Program-made: the position numbers and the translations under genes
Source of the DNA: Betaproteobacteria bacterium
Lineage (GTDB): Bacteria > Pseudomonadota > Gammaproteobacteria > Burkholderiales > Casimicrobiaceae
Reading direction: 5' to 3'
Assembly: GCA_016720425.1 (NCBI GenBank)
Contig: JADKKQ010000007.1
Span: forward strand, 168,126 to 232,125
Length of the DNA: 64,000 nucleotides
Notes under the pieces: generated by a model
Seen by the model: only the letters and a program-made list of their open reading frames with translations
What the model was told of the DNA's origin: nothing
Database searches by the model: none
In this document: piece after piece, positions 56,149-63,165 of the stretch
How the letters are laid out: each line of letters opens with the position of its first letter
How positions within the stretch are numbered: position 1 is the first letter of the stretch

Positions 56149-57521
56149 CAGTGCACTCCCTCGGGCGCGGTCGCGAGCAGCGCCGCGACGACGCGCTCCA
56201 TGCGCATGAAGCGCGAGCCCTTGACCAGCACCGTGGTGCCGGGCGCAACGCGGGCGGCGACGTGCTGCGCCAGTTCCTCCGGCGTCGCGAAGTGCAGCGC
56301 CCCCGGACCGTAGGCCGCGGCCGCCTCGGCGGCGAGCGGGCCGGTGGTGAACAGCGCGTCGAGGCCGGCCGCGCGGGCCTCGCCGCCGGCCTCGCGGTGA
56401 AACGCCGGCCCCTGCGCGCCGACCTCGCCCATGTCGCCCAGCACCAGCCAGCGCGGCGCCGGCCGTGCGGCCAGGACCGCGATCGCCGCGCGCACCGAGT
56501 CGGGATTGGCGTTGTAGCTGTCGTCGATCACCGTGGCGCCGTGCGCGGTGGCGCGGGCGACGAGACGGCCCGGCACCGGGCGGAACGCCTCCAGCCCGCG
56601 GACGATCGCCAGCAGCGGCACGCCGATCGCCAGCGTCGCCGTCGCCGCGGCGAGCGCGTTGGCGACGTTGTGCCGTCCCGGAGCCGCGAGACGCACGGTG
56701 GCGTCGCCCGCGGGCGTCGACAGTTCGACGACGCCGCCGTTCGCACCCGGACGGCCGCGGTCGCGCACGGCGGCCGGATGGTCGAGCGCGAACTCGACCG
56801 CCGTCGCGCCGGCGGCGCGGGCCGCGTCGCGCCAGACGTCGACGTGGGCGTCGTCGGCATTGAGCACGGCGATCCCGCCTTCGCCCAGCGCGCGGACGAC
56901 GGCGGCGTGCTCGTCGGCGACGTCGCGGATCGAGCGCATGAACTCCTGGTGCTCGCGCTGCGCGTTGTTGACCACGGCGACGCCGGGTTGCGCGAGCGCG
57001 GCCAGCACCGCGGTCTCGCCGGGATGGTTCATCCCGATCTCGACCACGGCGGCACGGTGCTCGGCGGACAGCCGCAGCAGGGTCAGCGGCAGCCCGATCG
57101 CGTTGTTGAGATTGCCCTGCGTCGCCAGCACCTCGCGCTCGCCGTAGTGCGTGCGCAGGATGGTGGCGATCATCTCCTTGACCGTGGTCTTGCCGTTGCT
57201 GCCGACGACCGCGATCAGCGGCAGCGCGAACTGCCGGCGCCAGTAGCCGGCGAGCGCGCCCAGCGCCGCGAGCGGGTCGGCGACGACGACGAGGTTGCCG
57301 GCGATCTGCCCGCCGCGCGCCGCGGACACCATCGCGGCGACCGCGCCGCGCTGCAGCGCGTCGGCGACGAAATCGTGGCCGTCGTAGCGCTCGCCGGCCA
57401 GCGCGACGAAGAGGTCGCCGGGCTGCAGCTGGCGCGAATCGGTGACCACGCGGGCGAAGCGGACGTTGCCACCCTGCACCCGGCCGGCGACGGCCTTCGC
57501 CGCGGTCGCGAGGTCCATCAT
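56148..57521 (-). CDS. murF: UDP-MurNAc-tripeptide-D-alanyl-D-alanine ligase
   Basis: 457 residues. The ATP site is G-S-N-G-K-T-T (107-113); N-terminal D-S-R-Q-L-Q-P-G-D-L-F-V-A-L-A-G-E-R; E-I-G-M-N-H-P-G-E; D-D-S-Y-N-A-N-P-D-S; L-G-D-M-G-E-V-G; and V-K-G-S-R near the end. Adds D-Ala-D-Ala to complete the pentapeptide. Two ATGs stand in tandem; the first (57521) overlaps the murE stop by four bases. Confidence 0.97.
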   Translation of the reverse strand: MMDLATAAKAVAGRVQGGNVRFARVVTDSRQLQPGDLFVALAGERYDGHDFVADALQRGAVAAMVSAARGGQIAGNLVVVADPLAALGALAGYWRRQFALPLIAVVGSNGKTTVKEMIATILRTHYGEREVLATQGNLNNAIGLPLTLLRLSAEHRAAVVEIGMNHPGETAVLAALAQPGVAVVNNAQREHQEFMRSIRDVADEHAAVVRALGEGGIAVLNADDAHVDVWRDAARAAGATAVEFALDHPAAVRDRGRPGANGGVVELSTPAGDATVRLAAPGRHNVANALAAATATLAIGVPLLAIVRGLEAFRPVPGRLVARATAHGATVIDDSYNANPDSVRAAIAVLAARPAPRWLVLGDMGEVGAQGPAFHREAGGEARAAGLDALFTTGPLAAEAAAAYGPGALHFATPEELAQHVAARVAPGTTVLVKGSRFMRMERVVAALLATAPEGVH

Positions 57522-58999
57522 CGCGACCTCCAGTCGGCGAGCGCGGCGGCCGCGGTGTCGGCGTCGGAAAAGTGCACCCGCGTGCCGCGCGCTTCCTGCG
57601 TGGTCTCGTGACCCTTGCCGGCGATCAGCACGACGTCGCCGTGGCGCGCCGCGGCGACGGCGGCGCGGATCGCCGCGCCGCGATCGAGTTCGACGCTGTA
57701 GTCGCGCCCGCCGGCGGCGTCGATGCCGGCGACGATGCCCTCGGCGATCGCGGCCGGATCCTCGCTGCGCGGATTGTCGCTGGTGACCACGATGCGGTCG
57801 GCCTGCCGCGCCGCGATGCTCCCCATCTGCGGCCGCTTGCCGGCGTCGCGATCGCCGCCGCAGCCGAACACGCAGACCAGCGCCCCGCCGGCCGCCACCG
57901 CCGGGCGCAGCGCCGCGAGCACCTTCTCCAGCGCGTCGGGCGAGTGCGCGTAGTCGACGACGACCAGCGGCGCGTCGCCGCCGCCCAGCCGCTGCATGCG
58001 CCCCGCGGGCGGTTCGACGGCGCGCAGCGCGGCCAGCGCGTCGGGCAGCGCGACGCCGCTCGCCAGCAGCACGCCGAGGCAGCCGAGCAGATTCGACAGG
58101 TTGAAGCGGCCCACGACCGGCGCCGCGAGCTCGCCGCGTCCCGCGGGCGTGTCGACGACGCAGCGGATCCCCTGCGGGCCCTCGACGATCGCCGAGGCGC
58201 GGATGTCCGCGGCGCCGAGGCCGTAGCTCAGGCAGTCCCGGCCCTGCTGCCGCGCCTCGTCGATCAGCGTCGCGCCGAACGCGTCGTCGGCGTTGATCAC
58301 CGCGGCGGCGAGCCCGGGCCAGCGGAAGAGCCGCGCCTTCGCGGCACCGTAGGCTTCCATCGTGCCGTGGTAATCGAGGTGATCGCGGGTGAGGTTGGTG
58401 AACAGCGCGACGTCGAACGCGACCGCGTTGACGCGACCCTGGTCGATGCCGTGCGACGAGACCTCCATCGCCACCGCGTCGGCGCCGGCGGCCCGCAGCG
58501 TCGCCAGCGTCTCCTGCAGTCCGGCGGCGTCGGCGGTGGTGTGCCGCGCCGGCGCGAGCGCGCCGACGAGGCCGTTGCCCAGCGTGCCCAGCACGCCGGC
58601 GCGGCGCCCGCAGCGGGCGAGGCACTGGCCGATCCACTGCGCGCACGAGGTCTTGCCGTTGGTGCCGGTGACGCCGATCATCCACAGCGCCTGCGACGGG
58701 TGGCCGAAGACGACGTCGGCGATCGCCGACAGCCGTTCGCGCAGCCTGGGCACCGGCTGCTCGGCCACCGGCCACGCCGCATTCCAGCGAAAGCCGCCCG
58801 GCTCCCACAGCACCGCGCCGGCGCCGCGGGACAGCGCGTCGCCGATGAACGCGCGGCCGTCGGCCAACGCCCCGGGGTAGGCGGCGAAGGCATCGCCCGG
58901 GTGCACGTCGCGGCTGTCGGCGGTGATCCGCCGCGGCGTGACGCCGAGGCGTGCCAGCAGCGCGGCCACGTCGAACCCGGCGTCGAGGGCCACGGCCAT
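57518..58999 (-). CDS. murE: UDP-MurNAc-L-Ala-D-Glu: meso-diaminopimelate ligase
   Basis: 493 residues. N-terminal D-S-R-D-V-H-P-G-D-A-F-A-A-Y; ATP site T-G-T-N-G-K-T (111-117); E-V-S-S-H-G-I-D; F-T-N-L-T-R-D-H-L-D-Y-H-G-T. The motif D-N-P-R (408-411) is the one that selects meso-DAP over lysine, so the peptidoglycan is of the usual Gram-negative type. One-base overlap with ftsI. Confidence 0.97.
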   Translation of the reverse strand: MAVALDAGFDVAALLARLGVTPRRITADSRDVHPGDAFAAYPGALADGRAFIGDALSRGAGAVLWEPGGFRWNAAWPVAEQPVPRLRERLSAIADVVFGHPSQALWMIGVTGTNGKTSCAQWIGQCLARCGRRAGVLGTLGNGLVGALAPARHTTADAAGLQETLATLRAAGADAVAMEVSSHGIDQGRVNAVAFDVALFTNLTRDHLDYHGTMEAYGAAKARLFRWPGLAAAVINADDAFGATLIDEARQQGRDCLSYGLGAADIRASAIVEGPQGIRCVVDTPAGRGELAAPVVGRFNLSNLLGCLGVLLASGVALPDALAALRAVEPPAGRMQRLGGGDAPLVVVDYAHSPDALEKVLAALRPAVAAGGALVCVFGCGGDRDAGKRPQMGSIAARQADRIVVTSDNPRSEDPAAIAEGIVAGIDAAGGRDYSVELDRGAAIRAAVAAARHGDVVLIAGKGHETTQEARGTRVHFSDADTAAAALADWRSR

Positions 59000-60747
59000 C
59001 AGGTCTCCTCGCGCACTTCGCTGCCTTCGGGCGGCAGCAGCACGTTGTTGACCGGCGCGTCGGTGGGCACGCCCAGCATCCGCAGCGCCGCGCCGGTCAC
59101 CGCCGAGAACACCGGCGCCGCGACGGCACCGCCGTAGTGCTGGCCGGCCGACGGCTCGTCGATCATCACCGCGACGACGAGGCGCGGCTTGGAGGCGGGG
59201 GCGAAGCCGACGAACGACGAGATGTAGCGGTTGGTGTAGCCGCGGCCCTCGAGCTTGTGCGCGGTCCCGGTCTTGCCGGCGACGCGATAGCCGGGGATCT
59301 GCGCCTTGGGCGCGGTGCCGCCGGGCTGCACGGCCATCTCCAGCATCCGCCGGACCGCACGCGCGGTCTCCGGTTTCAGCACCGGCTTGCCGGCGACCGG
59401 CCCGTTGCCCTTGAGCAGCGTCGCCGGCTTCAGCTCGCCGTCGCTGGCGAACACCGTGTACGCGCGCGCCAGCTGCACCAGGTTGACCGACAGCCCGTGA
59501 CCGTAGGCCATCGTCGCCTGCTCGATCGGCTTCCACGACTTCGCCGGCCGCAGCCGGCCGCTGACCTCGCCCGGAAAGCCGGTGCGCGGCGGCGTGCCGA
59601 AGCCGGCGTCGGAGAACATCTCCCACATCAGCTCGGAGGGCAGCGCCAGCGCGATCCGGGCGGCGCCGATGTTGGAGGACTTCTGGATCACCTGCTCGAC
59701 GCTCAGCGTGCCGTTGGCGTGCGCGTCGTGGATGGTGTGCGAGCCGATGGTCATCGCCCCGCCGGAGGTCTCGATCATCGTCTCCGGGCGGATGCGGCCG
59801 GCGTCGAGCGCCGCCGCGATGGTGAACGGCTTCATCGTCGAGCCGGGCTCGAACACGTCGGTCAGCGCGCGATTGCGCATCTTCTCGCGGGCGACCTTGT
59901 TGCGCGCGTTCGGGTTGTAGGTCGGCCAGTTGGCGAGCGCCAGCACTTCGCCGCTCTGCGCGTCGAGGATCACCAGGCCGCCGGCCTTCGCCTTGTTGGC
60001 GTCGATCGCCGCCTTGAGTTCGCGGAAGGCGAGGTACTGCAGCCGCGAGTCGATCGCCAGCGCGAGGTCGCGGCCGGCCTGCGGGGCGCGGATCGCCGCG
60101 ACGTCCTCGACCGCGTCGCCGCGGCGGTTGATGATGACGCGCCGGCTGCCCGCCTTGCCGCCCAGCCACTCCTGCTGCGCGAGTTCGAGCCCCTCCTGCC
60201 CGGCGTCGTGATCGCCGGTGAAGCCGAGGATGTGGCTCATCGTCTCGCCGCCGGGATAGAAGCGCCGGTATTCGTTCTGGTCGTAGACGCCCTTGATCCG
60301 CAGGCGCATCGCCTGGTCGGCGACTTCCGGCGGCACCTGCCGCGCGATGAACGCGAAGTCGCTGTCCGGCGCGAGCTTCTTCGCCAGCGCCTGCGGCGGC
60401 AATTCCAGGATCTTCGCCAGTTGCGCGAGCTGCGCGGGGCTCGCCTCGACCTTGCCGGGGAAGGCCCACAGCGACTTCACCGGCGTGGAGACCGCCAGCG
60501 CCTCGCCGTCGCGGTCGACGATGCGGCCGCGATGCGCCGGCACCTCGATCTCGCGGCTGTAGCGGGAGCTGCCCTGCTCCTGCAGGAACTCGTTGTCGAT
60601 GCCCTGCAGGTAGAGCGAGCGCCCGGCGAGGCCGACGAACAGCAGCAGGAAGAACGCGTAGACGAACGGCGCGCGCAGCCGCGGCAGCGCCGGCACCGGC
60701 TTGGCCGCGCGCCGCGCCGTGGGCGACCCCAGCGTCAGCGTCCTCAT
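58999..60747 (-). CDS. ftsI: septal transpeptidase FtsI (PBP3)
   Basis: 582 residues. One N-terminal helix (about 27-45), a pedestal domain beginning R-G-R-I-V-D-R-D-G, and a transpeptidase domain with the three penicillin-binding motifs S-T-M-K (303-306, nucleophile S303), S-S-N (357-359) and K-T-G-T (492-495). Cross-links septal peptidoglycan with FtsW. The ATG overlaps the ftsL stop by four bases. Confidence 0.98.
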   Translation of the reverse strand: MRTLTLGSPTARRAAKPVPALPRLRAPFVYAFFLLLFVGLAGRSLYLQGIDNEFLQEQGSSRYSREIEVPAHRGRIVDRDGEALAVSTPVKSLWAFPGKVEASPAQLAQLAKILELPPQALAKKLAPDSDFAFIARQVPPEVADQAMRLRIKGVYDQNEYRRFYPGGETMSHILGFTGDHDAGQEGLELAQQEWLGGKAGSRRVIINRRGDAVEDVAAIRAPQAGRDLALAIDSRLQYLAFRELKAAIDANKAKAGGLVILDAQSGEVLALANWPTYNPNARNKVAREKMRNRALTDVFEPGSTMKPFTIAAALDAGRIRPETMIETSGGAMTIGSHTIHDAHANGTLSVEQVIQKSSNIGAARIALALPSELMWEMFSDAGFGTPPRTGFPGEVSGRLRPAKSWKPIEQATMAYGHGLSVNLVQLARAYTVFASDGELKPATLLKGNGPVAGKPVLKPETARAVRRMLEMAVQPGGTAPKAQIPGYRVAGKTGTAHKLEGRGYTNRYISSFVGFAPASKPRLVVAVMIDEPSAGQHYGGAVAAPVFSAVTGAALRMLGVPTDAPVNNVLLPPEGSEVREET

Positions 60748-61016
60748 CGCGCACCCCCGATGGCGACGATCTCGACCCGGCCCTGCGGCGGCAGCTGCAG
60801 CCGCAGCTGCTCGCGGGCGATCTTCTCCACGCGCGCCGGCATGCCCCAGGTCGACTGCTCGAGCTGCAGCTGGCCGTACTCGGTCTCGTAGCTGCGCTCG
60901 CGCGCCTGCTCGCGCTCGAGCTCGACGAACAGCTTGCGCGCCTGGTGCCGCGACGACACCAGCGACAGCGCGCAGACGATCAGCACGGCGAGCAGGAAGA
61001 GGTTGAGGCGGACCAT
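60744..61016 (-). CDS. ftsL: cell division protein FtsL
   Basis: 90 residues: a transmembrane helix at about 3-20 (LNLFLLAVLIVCALSLV) and a periplasmic leucine-zipper-like coiled coil (SSRHQARKLFVELEREQARERSYETEYGQLQLEQSTWG). FtsL with FtsB and FtsQ activates FtsWI. Sequence conservation is low in the family, so size, topology and position carry the call. It starts five bases after rsmH. Confidence 0.94.
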   Translation of the reverse strand: MVRLNLFLLAVLIVCALSLVSSRHQARKLFVELEREQARERSYETEYGQLQLEQSTWGMPARVEKIAREQLRLQLPPQGRVEIVAIGGAR

Positions 61017-61021
61017 CGCGT

Positions 61022-62005
61022 TCAGGCGGTCGGCAGGAAGCCGGCCGGCAGCGGATGCGCGGTGCGCTCGGCCACCCGCAGCGTCGCGCTGCGCGAGCGC
61101 GGGTTGGCCGCGACTTCGGCCGCCGAGGGCCGCTGCGCGCGCCCCACCGGCGCCAGCGGCGCGCCGGGCAGCGCGTCGGTGCGGATCGCCAGCCGGGCGA
61201 GCCGGGCGTCCCCGCCCCAGGGGAGCGACGCCGCTGCGAAAAAGCGCTTCACGATCCGGTCTTCGAGGGAATGAAAGCTGATCACCGCGAGCCGTCCGTG
61301 CTCATGCAGCAGCGAGACGGCGCGCGGCAGCGTCAGCGCGAGCTCCGCGAGCTCCCGATTGACGCAAATCCTAAGAGCCTGGAACGTACGCGTGGCCGGA
61401 TCCTGACTCCAATCACGCCGCGGGCGCGCGCCGACGGCTTGGGCCACGATTGCGGCCAGTTGCCGCGTGCGGACGATGGGTGTGACCGCCCGAGCCGCAA
61501 CAACTGCTCTTGCAATCGATTGAGCAAGCCGTTCTTCACCATAGTCGCGAAGCACCTCCGTCAATTCGCGTGCGTCGGCACGCGCGAGAAACGCGGCAGC
61601 GGACTCGCCGCGCGTGGGATCCATCCGCATGTCGAGCGGCCCGTCGGCGCGGAACGAGAAGCCGCGTGCCGGGTCGTCGATCTGCGGCGAGGAAATGCCG
61701 AGGTCGAGCAGGATGCCGTGGACGCGCTCGACGCCGAGCGCGGCGAGCACCGCGGGCAGCTCCGAGAACCACGCGCGACGAAAGGTGAACCGGGAGTCGT
61801 CGACCGCCGCGGCCGCCGCCGCGGCGTCGGGGTCGCGGTCGAGCGCGACCAGCCGGCCGGCCGGGCCGAGCGCGGCGAGCACCGCCCGGCTGTGACCGCC
61901 GCGGCCGAAGGTGGCATCGACGTAGATGCCGTCGGGAACGATGGCCAGCGCGGCGACGGTTTCGGCGACGAGGACGGGGACGTGAGCCGCGACGGCATGG
62001 CTCAT
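61022..62005 (-). CDS. rsmH: 16S rRNA m4C1402 methyltransferase RsmH (MraW)
   Basis: 327 residues. H-V-P-V-L-V-A-E-T-V at the start, SAM motif D-A-T-F-G-R-G-G-H-S, A-L-D-R-D-P, DLGISSPQIDDPARGFSF, F-Q-A-L-R-I-C-V-N-R-E-L and I-S-F-H-S-L-E-D-R-I-V-K. N4-methylates C1402, the nucleotide whose ribose is methylated by RsmI, also in this window. ATG at 62005 shares one base with the mraZ stop (TGATG). Confidence 0.97.
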   Translation of the reverse strand: MSHAVAAHVPVLVAETVAALAIVPDGIYVDATFGRGGHSRAVLAALGPAGRLVALDRDPDAAAAAAAVDDSRFTFRRAWFSELPAVLAALGVERVHGILLDLGISSPQIDDPARGFSFRADGPLDMRMDPTRGESAAAFLARADARELTEVLRDYGEERLAQSIARAVVAARAVTPIVRTRQLAAIVAQAVGARPRRDWSQDPATRTFQALRICVNRELAELALTLPRAVSLLHEHGRLAVISFHSLEDRIVKRFFAAASLPWGGDARLARLAIRTDALPGAPLAPVGRAQRPSAAEVAANPRSRSATLRVAERTAHPLPAGFLPTA

Positions 62006-62463
62006 CAAAGCGTGAAGCCGTCGAGTTCCGGCGGCAGCGTGCCGGCCGGGAACGAGACCGAGCGCGCGGTGGCCTCGCCCCACTTCGCCTCGTCCCACAG
62101 TTCGAACTTGTTGCCCTGCCCCACCAGCACCACGTGGTGGTCGAGGGCGGCGAAGCGGCGCAGCGCCGGCGACACCAGGATGCGCCCGGCGCCGTCCATC
62201 TCGACCTCCGAGGCGTAGCCGACGAGCAGGCGTTGCAGGCTGCGGATCTCGGCGTTGAACGACGACAGCGACATCAGCCGATCCTGGATCGGCTCCCAGG
62301 TGGCGCGCGGATAGACCAGCAGGCAGTGGCTGGGATCGACGGTCAGCACCAGCGTGTCCGGCGTCCCGTTCGCCAGGCGCGGGGCCAGCGCGTCGCGGTG
62401 CCGCGCGGGGACCGCGAGCCGGCCCTTGCCGTCGAGCGCGAGCTGGGTCACGCCGCGAAAAAT
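62005..62463 (-). CDS. mraZ: transcriptional regulator MraZ, apparent AUU start
   Basis: 152 residues if read from ATT at 62463, exactly the E. coli MraZ length. Two SpoVT/AbrB-like halves: F-R-G-V-T-Q-L-A-L-D-G-K-G-R-L-A-V-P-A-R-H-R and V-E-M-D-G-A-G-R-I-L-V-S-P-A-L-R. MraZ represses its own dcw promoter and is controlled by RsmH. Relatives start M-F-R-G, but here the codon before TTT-CGC-GGC is ATT, with GGGGAG nine bases upstream. The nearest standard in-frame start is TTG at 62508, adding 15 residues foreign to the family. A sequencing error turning ATG into ATT cannot be excluded. Confidence 0.9.
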   Translation of the reverse strand: MFRGVTQLALDGKGRLAVPARHRDALAPRLANGTPDTLVLTVDPSHCLLVYPRATWEPIQDRLMSLSSFNAEIRSLQRLLVGYASEVEMDGAGRILVSPALRRFAALDHHVVLVGQGNKFELWDEAKWGEATARSVSFPAGTLPPELDGFTL

Positions 62464-62588
62464 CGCGCGCGACTCCCCTCCCGATCCCGCCGCTCCCTGG
62501 TCCGCCAACGTCCCCTCCCGCCGCCGCCGTGGAGGGAGCACTTCTTCACCTTCGCCGACCCCCGTCACGGGTCAGCGAAAACAAAATC

Positions 62589-62613
62589 TCCCACCACTCC
62601 CCACTTCTTCCCA
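62589..62613 (-). promoter_or_regulatory. MraZ operator: three TGGG(A/G) boxes at 10-bp period
   Basis: On the minus strand TGGGA-AGAAG-TGGGG-AGTGG-TGGGA gives three boxes (62609-62613, 62599-62603, 62589-62593), each separated by five bases. This is the known MraZ recognition pattern TGGGN-N5. It lies just downstream of the -10 box, where a bound MraZ octamer would block initiation or early elongation. Confidence 0.92.
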
Positions 62614-62622
62614 CTTGGCGAG

Positions 62623-62652
62623 ACTATAGAGCAGCGAAATCGTCGCGGTCAA
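62623..62652 (-). promoter_or_regulatory. sigma-70 promoter of the dcw operon (Pmra)
   Basis: On the minus strand TTGACC (62647-62652) and TATAGT (62623-62628) are separated by 18 bases. Each hexamer differs from consensus at one base. Initiation would fall near 62616, directly at the edge of the MraZ boxes. It is the only strong promoter seen upstream of the mraZ-to-ftsZ run. Confidence 0.85.
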
Positions 62653-62959
62653 CCCTTTTTTCGGTTTCCGAACAACGACTTAGACTTGGCGACTCGAGGT
62701 GGATCTTCTTTTCTAATAAACAGATACTTACCGAAACAATCGAAAGTGATTTAAGAGATATTGAGGCGACTTTTCTGGATTTTCCGTACGATCGTTCGAT
62801 AATTTGCGGATCGGGCCGGAAAGGGCGATTTGCCATCGGTCCGGGCAACCCCGTCGGCAACAGCGGGCAGCGCAACCAAGGCCCGGAACATCGCATCGGT
62901 CGCCGATAACCCCGAGCTTCATGCCATCGGGATGGGTGCGGGCGGACATTGTCATCACG

Positions 62960-62976
62960 AACGCTTACAAATGCTT
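62960..62976. promoter_or_regulatory. direct repeat GCTTACA x2, possible response-regulator site
   Basis: GCTTACA occurs at 62960-62966 and 62970-62976. On the minus strand this reads GTAAG-N5-GTAAG, the layout of OmpR/CpxR-type response-regulator sites (CpxR: GTAAA-N5-GTAAA). It lies about 190 bases before the DUF1800-type gene and about 340 before the dcw transcription start. Confidence 0.4.
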
Positions 62977-63165
62977 ACAGCACGCGCGGCGCGTTTCCGC
63001 CACAGTCCGCCGACGATGAGCCGCGACACGGGCGCGAGCGTCGAGCCGCCCCGTGGCACCGGGCGCCCGCCCAGCGGAGGCACACGGCGTCGCGATTGGG
63101 CGCAGCATCGAACGGCGGCGCACACCGGTGCTGCGCCGGCCGCGCCGTCGAAGGAGGACTCGCCG

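Larger units (their letters stand above)
62464..63165. other. 702-base divergent regulatory region between mraZ and the DUF1800-type gene
   Basis: Contains the dcw promoter and MraZ boxes (annotated separately), then from about 62640 to 62815 a block strikingly richer in A and T than the rest of the window, then GC-rich DNA with a 10-bp-period direct repeat at 62960-62976. The short open frames here resemble nothing. The AT-rich block might act as an UP-element or nucleoid-protein target, or encode a small RNA. A promoter for the plus-strand gene must also be present but is not obvious. Confidence 0.6.
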
